This document shows, piece after piece, positions 36,836 through 45,170 of a stretch of 58,596 nucleotides of DNA. The notes beneath the pieces were generated by a model. It saw only the letters and a list, made by a program, of their open reading frames with translations, did not search any database and was not told the DNA's origin. The first letter of the stretch is position 1. Every line of letters begins with the position of its first letter. Made by a program: the position numbers and the translations under genes. Source of the stretch: an uncultured Bacilli bacterium (lineage in GTDB: Bacteria > Bacillota_I > Bacilli_A > RF39 > UBA660); assembly GCA_910587775.1 (NCBI GenBank), contig CAJUNF010000005.1, positions 1 through 58,596 of the forward strand, in the 5' to 3' direction.

Positions 36836-37865
36836 GCCTTTTATTTAGGGATAAACCTCTTGCAGAATCTAAATAATTTACAACATCTTCAATTCTCTTA
36901 TGATCTATTTTGGATGGCAAATTATATATTTTTGTATTACTAATATCATTATTTTCTATATAAATTAATTGTTTATCATTAAGTGGTGTCCCTATTTTTA
37001 AAACTGCTGGATTTATGTTTGACAATAAATCCATTCGATACCAATCAGCTTTATCTTTATAAATCGTATAAGAATGGAAATTATTATAATACTTTGTTAA
37101 TCTTACTATATTTGGATATTTCATTTCTTTTAAAAGATAAGCACAAACTCTTGATATGTCTACACAACATCCATAATGATTTTCTAAAACTTCTTCTACG
37201 CTTTGAATTACATATTCTTTGTACCAAAAGGAATTAACTGAATCTATAACTGTGCCATCTGTTCTTTTCCAACCATATTTTACATTTTGCCAGACAAATT
37301 CTGAGACATCTATCGGATCTTTTAAGTTATCTCTTGATTTTTTAAAATGATAGATCATAAATGAAAATGCCGAAAGAATTAAATCTTTTTCTTCCATTTT
37401 ATGGTATTTTAAAAGGGAAAATAAGTCGATAGAACCATTTAAAAAGAGATATGCAACTTGTAATTTTATTAAATCACATTGAGAAACTTTTGAAATATCA
37501 TCATTCGGATAAATAATTTCTCTCGATAAATATTCTTTCCATTGTGATATTGGATAGTCTAGTTGATATTTTAGTAATATATTTGCAATTTCTGGCACTA
37601 AGGTATCATAACATGCATTTATATTTTCTTTTAATATAGTAGTTAATACATAAAGGGCTTTTTTTACTATTTCATTAGATTTTGAAGATACTTTATCGTT
37701 TTTAATTACATTGATAAATAAAGTTAAGTTAACTTTTTTATATGGGTAAAGTCCTTGTTTTAAAACTTCTAAAGCAGGTATGAGTATTACACCCAATTCT
37801 AATATTTCTTTTTCATCTTCAAAATCATAATTAATTTTTACGATATCTAAATCTAGTACTTTCAT
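36819..37865 (-). CDS. Cytoplasmic transglutaminase-like (papain-fold) protein
   Basis: 348 aa from the ATG at 37865, which has GAGG upstream; the longer reading frame overlaps the greA terminator region. There is no signal peptide. The C-terminal half holds a transglutaminase-like core with a plausible triad: Cys233 or Cys234 (YGCCVD), His264 (NNFHSYT) and Asp279 (YRMDLL). The N-terminal half is helical and unrecognised. Such domains act as proteases, transglutaminases or peptide N-glycanases; the substrate cannot be told. It lies between greA and tig and seems to be transcribed separately, since greA has a terminator. Confidence 0.7.
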   Translation of the reverse strand: MKVLDLDIVKINYDFEDEKEILELGVILIPALEVLKQGLYPYKKVNLTLFINVIKNDKVSSKSNEIVKKALYVLTTILKENINACYDTLVPEIANILLKYQLDYPISQWKEYLSREIIYPNDDISKVSQCDLIKLQVAYLFLNGSIDLFSLLKYHKMEEKDLILSAFSFMIYHFKKSRDNLKDPIDVSEFVWQNVKYGWKRTDGTVIDSVNSFWYKEYVIQSVEEVLENHYGCCVDISRVCAYLLKEMKYPNIVRLTKYYNNFHSYTIYKDKADWYRMDLLSNINPAVLKIGTPLNDKQLIYIENNDISNTKIYNLPSKIDHKRIEDVVNYLDSARGLSLNKRLANEE

Positions 37866-37907
37866 AATATTTCCTCTTTTCAAGGAAAATATTATACACC
37901 AAAAAAG

Positions 37908-37931
37908 CAAAAAAACGAATTAATTCGTTTT
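37908..37931 (-). terminator. Intrinsic terminator of the mltG-greA operon
   Basis: A perfect 8-bp stem (37912-37919 and 37924-37931, loop TTAA) overlaps the greA stop and is followed by T residues on the minus strand. Confidence 0.8.
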
Positions 37932-38397
37932 ATGCTAAAGCTTTTATTACAACTTTGTATGATCCATTTGGACTTTCTACTTCGATTTCTTCGCCGACTT
38001 TTTTTCCAACGATTGCTTTTCCAATTGGAGATTCATTTGATACTTTATTATCAAATGGATCAGCTTCTAAAGATCCAACAATTTTATAAGTATCTTCTTC
38101 TCCATCATCATAAATTAATGTTACAGTAGATCCTACACAAACTGTGTCACTACCAAGTTGTTCTGCAATAGTACAATGTTCTAATTTATATTCTAATTCT
38201 TTAATACGTCCTTCTAATTTAGCTTGAGCATCTCTTGCTGCATCATAATCAGAATTCTCAGATAAATCACCTTGAGCTCTTGCTTCTTTTAATTCTTTAA
38301 TAATTTGTGGACGCGTTACTGTTTTTAATTCTTTTAATTCAGTTTCTAATTCTAGATAACCTTCCGCAGTCAACATTATTTTTTCATTTTCGTTCAT
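37930..38397 (-). CDS. greA: Transcription elongation factor GreA
   Basis: 155 aa from the ATG at 38397 (GGAAATGATG upstream), the usual GreA length. It enters the RNA polymerase secondary channel and stimulates cleavage of backtracked transcripts. The N-terminal coiled coil is clear, with the acidic tip SENSDYDAAR at about 44-53. The C-terminal FKBP-like domain includes the SNESPIGKAIVGKKVGEE stretch. It is the last gene of the conserved mltG-trmR-trhP operon, as in Bacillus, where udk lies in between; udk is absent here. Confidence 0.97.
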   Translation of the reverse strand: MNENEKIMLTAEGYLELETELKELKTVTRPQIIKELKEARAQGDLSENSDYDAARDAQAKLEGRIKELEYKLEHCTIAEQLGSDTVCVGSTVTLIYDDGEEDTYKIVGSLEADPFDNKVSNESPIGKAIVGKKVGEEIEVESPNGSYKVVIKALA

Positions 38398-38435
38398 TAT
38401 TTCATCATTTCCTTTAAAACATCCTCTCAAGGATA

Positions 38436-39635
38436 CTACACATAATCTGCTTTGTCAAACACTTTAAGACGCATCATGTCAAATTCATGTAGCTTAATTT
38501 CTACTGGAATTTTGACAATCATACCTGGGTGATTGGCAACATCTAGTGAATTATCCTCTTCGTCATATATTTTACTCAATTTCATGGAAAAAGTTTCCAT
38601 ATTTGGTCCAAAAAATTCGACGGTATCTCCTATATGAAAAATATTTCGTTCTTCTATTATTACCATCTTCTTTTGCTCATCATATTCTTTTACTAGTCCT
38701 AAAAAATCTTGATTTGATATTTCGTCTCTTCCTAAAAAATATTGTTCTTTATTTGTTGGGAGAGCTTCAAAAAATTGTGGAGTTGAATCACGATTTGCAC
38801 ATCGATTTAAAACATCAAGAGAATATGCCACATCAGAACTTTTAAGTGTATTATTTTGTATTTTATCAACCAAACGGCGATAAGTTAAAATTACTGTAGC
38901 AATGTAATATATGCCTCTCATTCTTCCTTCTACTTTAAAAGAATTTACTCCTATATCAATCATTTCCTTAATATGAGGAATCATATTTAAGTCTTTACTT
39001 GTCATTTGAAATGGCGTATTTGATAATTCTGTTTCAAACATCCAACGACAGATTTGAGCACATCCTCCACGATTGGCATCGCGATTGGTACAATAATTAG
39101 ATAGAACACACTTACCGCTAATACTCGTACACATTGCTCCATGAATAAAGCATTCTAATTCAAGTCCTGTAGCTTTCTTGATTTTTTTTATATCTTCTTT
39201 ACTTGCTTCTCTTGCTAAGACAATTCTTGTTACCCCAAGATTTTGATAAAATTTAGCTGCTCCAACATTTAAAACACTACTTTGAGTAGATAGGTGTATT
39301 TCATATTTTGCTTTTATCTCTTTTGATAGACGAATTACAACAATATCACTAGCAATGATAGCATCTACACCAATATTACTTAATTCTTGTAAGTATTCTT
39401 TTAAACCATTTAAATCTGATTCATGAAAAACAATATTTACAGTAACATAAACTCTTTTTCCTAAACTATGTGCATATTCTGTTGCCTTTTTAATCTCTTC
39501 TAAAGAAAAGTTTTTAGCATTAGCTCGTAAGGAGAAGTTTTGTCCACCAAAATAAACGGCATCTGCTCCATACAAAAGAGCAATTTTTAATTTTTCAAAA
39601 TCTCCTGCTGGAGATAAAATTTCAATTTTCGGCAC
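38436..39635 (-). CDS. trhP2: U32-family tRNA 5-hydroxyuridine synthesis protein, large subunit type
   Basis: 399 aa with a GTG start overlapping the preceding gene by 14 bases. U32 family: the N-terminus ILSPAGDFEKLKIALLYGAD and the cysteine-rich ECFIHGAMC...GKC...NYC...GGC segment at about 160-196 are typical. In Bacillus subtilis the YrrN/YrrO pair hydroxylates wobble uridine 34 of several tRNAs using prephenate, and YrrM then methylates the product. The same trio occurs here in the same order, so tRNA modification is far more likely than the older peptidase label. Confidence 0.9.
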   Translation of the reverse strand: MPKIEILSPAGDFEKLKIALLYGADAVYFGGQNFSLRANAKNFSLEEIKKATEYAHSLGKRVYVTVNIVFHESDLNGLKEYLQELSNIGVDAIIASDIVVIRLSKEIKAKYEIHLSTQSSVLNVGAAKFYQNLGVTRIVLAREASKEDIKKIKKATGLELECFIHGAMCTSISGKCVLSNYCTNRDANRGGCAQICRWMFETELSNTPFQMTSKDLNMIPHIKEMIDIGVNSFKVEGRMRGIYYIATVILTYRRLVDKIQNNTLKSSDVAYSLDVLNRCANRDSTPQFFEALPTNKEQYFLGRDEISNQDFLGLVKEYDEQKKMVIIEERNIFHIGDTVEFFGPNMETFSMKLSKIYDEEDNSLDVANHPGMIVKIPVEIKLHEFDMMRLKVFDKADYV

Positions 39636-40443
39636 GACGTACCTCCTTTAAACGATAAATGGTTTCTTGATCTAAAAAACCTCTATTTTCATCTAATTCT
39701 AATTTTTTTGTTCCATTACAATAATCATTTAAAATAGACTCTACTTTATCATTTGAGCATAAAACAGGATTTATTAAATAAAATTTAATCTTAGAATCAT
39801 CAAAAGAATCCATTCCATTTAAATATTTATCATGATATAGCATTGTACCATGTTCACTTTCAACTGCTATAAAATTGTTTATAGAAGTCTTTTCTTCTAA
39901 TGTTACAACATTTTTTTTATCTGTTTGAAATTCTGTTTCAAAGTTAGTTAAAAGTGTTCTTCTTGAATACATTGCTGGTATTAAACTATATAAAACATAT
40001 ACAAGTGGCTTTGTAGTATGAGATAAGATTTTCTCAATTTCTTTTTTTGTTATATCTGTACTTATTACAACACTATTTACAAATGAAAGATTTTCATTAA
40101 TGCTTTGGTAATTCGTAGCAAAATGAGTTTGATATAGTATTAGTTCAATTTGAAGATTCAGTTCTTTTACTAAAGTAATAATCCCTAAGTCTTCAAATAC
40201 TAAACCTTTAATATTATTTGGAAGATTTTTTAAAATATTACGTAATTCTTCGTAAGTTTTATTATCTAAAATACGATTTAAGTAAAGATAAGCTGGCTCT
40301 TTTATTTCACTTAGTAAAAAAGATGATGGATAACCTACACAGTAGTCTTTTAATGGAAAAAGAAAGTTAGTAATCCTAGCTTTCTTACAAATTTCGATTT
40401 GTTTTAAATCGGTTATGGTTACTAAAAATTTATTTTTATCCAC
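39622..40443 (-). CDS. trhP1: U32-family tRNA 5-hydroxyuridine synthesis protein, small partner
   Basis: 273 aa with a GTG start overlapping trmR. It has the U32 barrel pattern (VFEDLGIITLVKEL, then a MYSRRTLLTNF segment at about 172-182 typical of the family) but lacks the cysteine cluster of its neighbour. This matches the shorter YrrN-type partner. It is expected to act with the downstream protein to hydroxylate U34. The sequence is divergent, so the pairing rests mainly on gene order. Confidence 0.8.
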   Translation of the reverse strand: MDKNKFLVTITDLKQIEICKKARITNFLFPLKDYCVGYPSSFLLSEIKEPAYLYLNRILDNKTYEELRNILKNLPNNIKGLVFEDLGIITLVKELNLQIELILYQTHFATNYQSINENLSFVNSVVISTDITKKEIEKILSHTTKPLVYVLYSLIPAMYSRRTLLTNFETEFQTDKKNVVTLEEKTSINNFIAVESEHGTMLYHDKYLNGMDSFDDSKIKFYLINPVLCSNDKVESILNDYCNGTKKLELDENRGFLDQETIYRLKEVRRAEN

Positions 40444-41023
40444 GACGTTTGCTTATAGAGATTCCGTCTCCAAGTTTTAAAAACTCGGTTTCAAACTCTT
40501 CATTTTCCTTTAAAAATTCAATGTATTTTTCAATTTTATCCACTAATCCTCGTAGGTTTTTACTTTCAATTTCATCTTTTTTTCCAACATAGCCATGAAA
40601 ATTTAAATTATCAGTAATAATTACTCCATCAGGTGCTAAAAAATATTGGAATTTTTCAAAAAACTTTGTATATTGTCCTTTTGCTGCATCAATAAATATC
40701 ATATCATATTTTACATCACTTAAATTTACTTCTAAAGCATCTTGAAATACAACTGTAATTTTTTTCTCTAATCCTGCTTTTTTCACATTTTTTAAGCATT
40801 CCATGTATCTTTCATTATCTCTTTCAATCGTTGTTACTTTTGTTTCGGCATTACTAGAGGCCATTAAAATAGCTGAATACCCAATCGCACTTCCTATTTC
40901 TAAAATATTTTTTATATTGTTATTTTTTATATATTTCATAATGAAAGCAATGCTTTCTTTCTCTATAATGGGAACGTTTTTTTCTTTCGCATAGTTCTCC
41001 ATTTCTATGATAAGTTCTTTCAT
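40436..41023 (-). CDS. trmR: tRNA 5-hydroxyuridine O-methyltransferase
   Basis: 195 aa SAM-dependent O-methyltransferase of the YrrM/TrmR group. The SAM site ILEIGSAIGYSAI is at about 40-52 and the acidic metal-binding segment FIDAAKGQY at about 113-121. TrmR converts ho5U34 to mo5U34 in tRNA, finishing the modification begun by the two U32 proteins encoded next. The gene starts four bases after mltG and overlaps trhP1, so all are co-translated. The general label would be catechol O-methyltransferase-like; context supports TrmR. Confidence 0.88.
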   Translation of the reverse strand: MKELIIEMENYAKEKNVPIIEKESIAFIMKYIKNNNIKNILEIGSAIGYSAILMASSNAETKVTTIERDNERYMECLKNVKKAGLEKKITVVFQDALEVNLSDVKYDMIFIDAAKGQYTKFFEKFQYFLAPDGVIITDNLNFHGYVGKKDEIESKNLRGLVDKIEKYIEFLKENEEFETEFLKLGDGISISKRRG

Positions 41024-41027
41024 AACC

Positions 41028-42074
41028 TCACCCTATTTCTTTTTGAACATTAACATGTTCTTCAAATGTTTTAGAAAAATATACTTTTCCAGTTTTAATA
41101 TCTGCATAAAAATATAAGTAGTCTGTCTGTGTTGGATTTAATACTGCTTTTATACTCATAAGAGATGGATTACAGATTGGTCCTACTGGTAATTTTCCTG
41201 CCATAGTTGCATTCATTTCACTTGTATTATAAGGACTAATTGTTTTTAAATCTGTAAGTGTAAGACTTTCACCCATTTCCTTTTTTACAGCATAATATGT
41301 GGTAACATCCATACCAAGGCCCATTTTTTTCTCTAAACGCCTTTGAATTACTTGGCTTACTGTATTGCGATCATTTTCTGTTACGGCTTCTAATTCAATG
41401 ATTGCTGCTGCACTTAAAACTTCATGAACACTATAATTTGAATTTTCTATTACTTCTTTTAATGGATTTAATTTTTGCTCAGTATGATTTAGTATTTTTT
41501 CTATTACTTCTATAATTGTGCTATTTTCTTTAAATTCATAAGTATCTGGAAAAAGATATCCTTCTAGTGGCTCATATAGTTCTTTATTCAAAATGGATTC
41601 ATCTAAGAACCAGTATTTTTCTATTAAAGATTTTAAATAAGTCTCATCACTTAGTTTTGTTTGAAGCTCTGTGTGATCAATATTTAATTTATCTGAGATT
41701 ATCAGAAGATATTCTTTTAAACGTCTACCTTCCACTAAAGTTACAGTAACACTGTTATTTTTAATCTCACCTTTTTCCATCTTTTTTAAAATTTCTTTGG
41801 GAGACATACTGCTATTTAACTCATAAGTTCCTGCTTGTAAGTTCATATTATTATGAAGCAATAAATATGCCTTTAAGACAAAAGCACTACGTATTAATCC
41901 AGAAGATTCTAAATCACTTGCTAAAGTTATTTTAGATGTACCAGACTTTAAAGTAAAAATAACATTTTCTGAATTTTTATCTTTTGGACTTAGACCATAG
42001 AAAAAAAAGGATCCAAAACCAATGAATAAAACTAGTAAAATACAAAGGATTGTTAAAAAAATTCTTTTATTCAT
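41028..42074 (-). CDS. mltG: Endolytic murein transglycosylase MltG (YceG/YrrL)
   Basis: 348 aa. An N-terminal membrane helix (about 4-27) anchors the enzyme outside the membrane, where it cleaves nascent glycan strands and sets their length. The LysM-like region is followed by the YceG catalytic core: AAIIELEAV with the catalytic glutamate at about 220, GMDVTTYYAV, and the SPYNTSEMNATMAGKLPVGPI segment near the end. Its start overlaps yrzB by eight bases. It is the yrrL position of the Bacillus operon. Confidence 0.94.
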   Translation of the reverse strand: MNKRIFLTILCILLVLFIGFGSFFFYGLSPKDKNSENVIFTLKSGTSKITLASDLESSGLIRSAFVLKAYLLLHNNMNLQAGTYELNSSMSPKEILKKMEKGEIKNNSVTVTLVEGRRLKEYLLIISDKLNIDHTELQTKLSDETYLKSLIEKYWFLDESILNKELYEPLEGYLFPDTYEFKENSTIIEVIEKILNHTEQKLNPLKEVIENSNYSVHEVLSAAAIIELEAVTENDRNTVSQVIQRRLEKKMGLGMDVTTYYAVKKEMGESLTLTDLKTISPYNTSEMNATMAGKLPVGPICNPSLMSIKAVLNPTQTDYLYFYADIKTGKVYFSKTFEEHVNVQKEIG

Positions 42075-42354
42075 TTTTATCCCTCGACTCTTCTAGTTTA
42101 CTTAATATTGCTTCAATTGTATTCCATTCTTCTTCTGTTTCAATAGGAAGCAAATTCATAGATGACCCACTTGGATCATAAGTATTTGCATAAACTTTAA
42201 GAGATCCCATCTCATCTTTTGTATTATCAGTATAAATTAAATAACTCTTTTTTGTTTGTTCTGAATCAAATGTAAATAATATTTCACATTCTACTTCTAG
42301 CCCATTTGCATTTTTCATGGTAAACACACTATTATTTTTCGGATTCTCGCTCAT
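42067..42354 (-). CDS. yrzB: DUF1292 protein (YrzB-like)
   Basis: 95 aa acidic cytoplasmic protein with the DUF1292 pattern (CEILFTFDSEQTKKSYLIYTD, then VYANTYDP and IETEEEWNTIEAIL). Its function is unknown. It overlaps ruvX upstream by 23 bases and mltG downstream by eight, exactly as yrzB sits in Bacillus. Confidence 0.85.
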   Translation of the reverse strand: MSENPKNNSVFTMKNANGLEVECEILFTFDSEQTKKSYLIYTDNTKDEMGSLKVYANTYDPSGSSMNLLPIETEEEWNTIEAILSKLEESRDKNE

Positions 42355-42775
42355 TATTTATCCTTCTTTCTTTTAAGTACGTATCTAATATAATAGCAGA
42401 TGCTACATTATCAACGACCTTTTTCCTTTTTATTCTACTCATATCTGTACTTAATAGTATTTTTTCTGCTTCCATACTAGAAAGACGTTCATCTACTAAA
42501 TGAACTGGTAATTTTATATGACTGTCTAGTAATTCTTTAAATTTGATGGAACGTTGTGCTGCAAACCCACATGAATTATCCATATTTTTTGGAAGTCCTA
42601 ATATTAGGTCTGTTATTTGCTTTTCTTCAATGATCTTTTGTAATTCAGGAATTACAGATGCATACGACTCACTTTTAAATGTTAAAGTTTTTAGTGGTGT
42701 TGCAATTGTATTTGTACGATCACTTAAAGATATACCTAATGTTTTTGTCCCTAAATCTAACCCTAAATACCGCAT
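42332..42775 (-). CDS. ruvX: RuvX/YqgF family nuclease
   Basis: 147 aa RNase H-fold protein. The acidic catalytic residues sit in LGLDLGTKTLG (Asp7), VHLVDERLSS (res. about 86-95) and KVVDNVASAIIL (res. about 119-130). Family members resolve Holliday junctions and process the 5' end of pre-16S rRNA. The ATG overlaps the ireB stop by one base and its end overlaps yrzB. Confidence 0.93.
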   Translation of the reverse strand: MRYLGLDLGTKTLGISLSDRTNTIATPLKTLTFKSESYASVIPELQKIIEEKQITDLILGLPKNMDNSCGFAAQRSIKFKELLDSHIKLPVHLVDERLSSMEAEKILLSTDMSRIKRKKVVDNVASAIILDTYLKERRINNERESEK

Positions 42776-43017
42776 TATTTCATACTTTCTTCTAATAAGT
42801 ATTCCAGTATTTCTGCACGATCTAATTCTAATATTTTTTCACGAGCATTATTAAAGTTTGAAATATAGTTTGCATCTCCACTCATTAAATAGCCAATGAT
42901 TTGATTTTTAGGGTTATACCCTTTTACTTTCAAACTTTCAAATACTTCATTTAAGGTTGTTTTAATATTCTCTTTTTTTACGACAGATAAGTCAAAAAGA
43001 GTTGTTTTCTCGGTCAT
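42775..43017 (-). CDS. ireB: IreB-family regulatory phosphoprotein (YrzL/DUF965)
   Basis: 80 aa small helical protein with the family pattern TLFDLS at the N-terminus and NPKNQIIGYLMSGD in the middle. In enterococci IreB is phosphorylated by the PASTA kinase IreK and controls cell-wall stress and cephalosporin resistance. GGAGTG precedes the ATG. It starts the ireB-to-greA operon. In most relatives it follows alaS directly; here an islet separates them. Confidence 0.92.
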   Translation of the reverse strand: MTEKTTLFDLSVVKKENIKTTLNEVFESLKVKGYNPKNQIIGYLMSGDANYISNFNNAREKILELDRAEILEYLLEESMK

Positions 43018-43090
43018 ATTTCACACTCCAAGTACATGGATATTTTATCAAACTATTCTAATCTTTACAAGTAGCTCACTTTTCCTCTTT

Positions 43091-43990
43091 TTATGAGGAT
43101 TTCTCATATTGCCAATCAAAGTATTTGATATCTTCTTTGGAAGAGAAAATGGTACGCGATAATACTCTAGCTTTTTGGTTATCTGGTTGTCTATTTTCAT
43201 TTCCGTTTAATTCTTTCCATTTATAATATAAATTCTTCCATTCATTATCGTAAAAACAATATTCGATAATTTTTAATAGTGTGTAAATATTATTTTCTAA
43301 AATAACAGGATTTAAAGAACCGTTTGGACTTCTTAGTTCTACTGTATTTCTAGTTAAAATTTTAAGCATACTTGCATGAGAAAAGTTAAGTAAGCGTGTA
43401 CGATCTAATGCATTCATTTCTTTCACAAAAGCTGTTTCATCGTTTATTTCAAACAATTGATTACGATAATCTAAAGAATTTAAAAAACGTGTAATATTTC
43501 TTGCGTAAACAAAAGCGTTTTTTCTAATTGCTTCTTGTTCTCCAGCAAAGAAGCGATTTAACTCTGGTTCAAAATAAGACATTATTAAAATAAATTTTTT
43601 TAAAGCATTTAAATTATTATGAAAAATTTGAAAATCAACGTGAATATGAGCGGCACAATATTCATTAATATAACCACCATATTTTTTTAAAAACTCACAT
43701 ACAGTATATAATTCATTTAAAAGTTGAGGATTTAGAAGACTAATTGGAGAAATAACTTCTGCTCCTTTTTTATTTTGCATAATACTACTATCATAAGTAA
43801 ATATCCATTTAGAGTAATCAGAACCTTTATGAGATTCATGCTTTGTATCAATTTTATAAGGAAATGGGAAATTCTTAAAATCTCTTTTTAAATATCTTTT
43901 TAGTATTTCAAAACCAGCAACTTCTATTTCAGTTCCTAAAAATATTTTTTTATTTATATTTAAATCACGTCGATAATTTAAATCGTACAT
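43091..43990 (-). CDS. Putative amidoligase (glutamine synthetase-like fold)
   Basis: 299 aa. Motifs of the Amidoligase_2 family are visible: FLGTEIEVAG at about 17-26, an ISPIS stretch after an acidic strand, the AAHIHVDF metal/ATP motif at about 113-120, and RNTVELRSPNGSLNP at about 212-226. These enzymes join amino groups to carboxylates using ATP and are thought to modify peptides or cell-wall material; the substrate is unknown. AGGGG precedes the ATG, 30 bases after an XRE regulator gene, so the two are probably co-transcribed. The pair interrupts the conserved alaS-ireB order. Confidence 0.75.
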   Translation of the reverse strand: MYDLNYRRDLNINKKIFLGTEIEVAGFEILKRYLKRDFKNFPFPYKIDTKHESHKGSDYSKWIFTYDSSIMQNKKGAEVISPISLLNPQLLNELYTVCEFLKKYGGYINEYCAAHIHVDFQIFHNNLNALKKFILIMSYFEPELNRFFAGEQEAIRKNAFVYARNITRFLNSLDYRNQLFEINDETAFVKEMNALDRTRLLNFSHASMLKILTRNTVELRSPNGSLNPVILENNIYTLLKIIEYCFYDNEWKNLYYKWKELNGNENRQPDNQKARVLSRTIFSSKEDIKYFDWQYEKSS

Positions 43991-44020
43991 AAAAAAACCC
44001 CTTTTTTAGGCGTTATAATA

Positions 44021-44260
44021 TCAAATTTTGTCTGAATCGTCAATTTTGGTAATAGAAATAGTTAGTCCAAGGGGCTCTAGTATTTTTAATAAGGTATTTA
44101 ATTGTGGAGAAATTGTACCATTTTCAATTTTCACAAGAGATGGTTGTTGCATATTTAATATGGCACATAATCCACGTTGACTAAAACCATGTTTAATCCT
44201 AGCTAATTTAATTTGTGATAGTATTTCTAATTCTTTTTCTTTTAGAGTAAAGTCTTTCAT
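44021..44260 (-). CDS. XRE-family helix-turn-helix regulator
   Basis: 79 aa from the ATG at 44260. The longer reading frame would begin inside a TATAAT box, so the downstream start is preferred. The HTH is clear: IKLARIKHGFSQRGLCAIL, then QQPSLVKIENG. The size and fold match HigA-type antitoxins and small autorepressors. The adjacent amidoligase gene is not a known toxin, so a toxin-antitoxin role is not claimed; repressing its own operon is more likely. Confidence 0.85.
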   Translation of the reverse strand: MKDFTLKEKELEILSQIKLARIKHGFSQRGLCAILNMQQPSLVKIENGTISPQLNTLLKILEPLGLTISITKIDDSDKI

Positions 44261-44313
44261 TTTATCACCAATTTCATTATAATACATCTTTCTATCTAAA
44301 GATTTAATTTTTT

Positions 44314-44342
44314 TTGCATTTTTGCTTCTCTTTTTTTATAAT
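44314..44342 (+). promoter_or_regulatory. Promoter of the divergent 268-aa gene
   Basis: Plus strand TTGCAT (44314-44319), 17 bp, TATAAT (44337-44342), 22 bases before the start. A TATAAT for the XRE gene lies on the other strand about 70 bases away, making a compact divergent control region. Confidence 0.6.
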
Positions 44343-44363
44343 ATACGTTTAAGAGGTAATACT

Positions 44364-45170
44364 ATGGAGAAAATGCAAACGGATAACAATCTTTTTGATC
44401 TATTATATAAGATGTATTATCAATTTAATAATGATATAACGGTTTTAGAATTATGTGAATTTTTAAATCATTATCCTTTCATTTTTCATCAAATTGGTAT
44501 TCGAGACAAAATAAATTTAAAGCTATTTTTAATTCAAATATTTGTGATAGAAAAACAAGATCTTTGGAATGCTTATACTAAGTTATCTAAAATGAGATCT
44601 TGCATTTTTCAAATTAATGAAAGTGAAAAGAAAAAGTATCAAGTTTTTTATATTTATTTATCTAATATAGTACAGGAACTACAACAATTTATTTTTTATA
44701 ATGGATATCAAAAAACAAGAGAAGCGATTATATTTGGACTACAAAAGAAGACTAATTTACAACATGCCTTTTTTCTTGATACAACGCACTTGCCATTTGA
44801 TAAATTATGTGGTTTTGATACTTATTTTAATCCAATTCTTTCTTTAGTGTTTGCTCAGGATGAAAATCAAAAAGATTTTTTGCTATATGATGCAATGTGT
44901 AAGGAGATTAGTGATACAAAAGATATTATTATAAAGAAGTGCCGACAAATTTGTAGTATTGAAAGTGACGTCATTCTTAAACAAATGAAAAGGATTATAT
45001 GGAATATTTTAGAACAAGATTATCCGTTTGCTAATATATATTATGAGAGTTATTATATCATCATTTCTAAAATGCTACAAAATATCAAAAAAATGAAAGA
45101 AACTGGAAAAAAAAGAAATCGCACTATTTCTAGTTGCGATTATGATTATTATAGTACGCTATTAGATTAA
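44364..45170 (+). CDS. Unknown cytoplasmic protein
   Basis: 268 aa from the ATG at 44364 (GAGG eight bases upstream). It is one of only two plus-strand genes in the window. No signal peptide, membrane helix or known domain is recognised. It is rich in Ile, Lys, Tyr and Phe, mostly helical in appearance, with a basic C-terminus (KKMKETGKKRNR). It is divergent from the XRE-amidoligase pair and its last four bases overlap the alaS stop on the other strand. It probably arrived with the islet. Its function is unknown. Confidence 0.7.
   Translation: MEKMQTDNNLFDLLYKMYYQFNNDITVLELCEFLNHYPFIFHQIGIRDKINLKLFLIQIFVIEKQDLWNAYTKLSKMRSCIFQINESEKKKYQVFYIYLSNIVQELQQFIFYNGYQKTREAIIFGLQKKTNLQHAFFLDTTHLPFDKLCGFDTYFNPILSLVFAQDENQKDFLLYDAMCKEISDTKDIIIKKCRQICSIESDVILKQMKRIIWNILEQDYPFANIYYESYYIIISKMLQNIKKMKETGKKRNRTISSCDYDYYSTLLD

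Noticed and set aside
38436..40443. Collagenase-type U32 peptidases
   Set aside because: The gene order trmR-U32-U32-greA matches the tRNA hydroxylation operon; peptidase activity is an older family label.
44021..44260. HigA-like antitoxin of a toxin-antitoxin pair
   Set aside because: The adjacent gene is amidoligase-like and about 300 aa, not a HigB/RelE-type toxin, and the order and spacing fit an ordinary regulator operon equally well.
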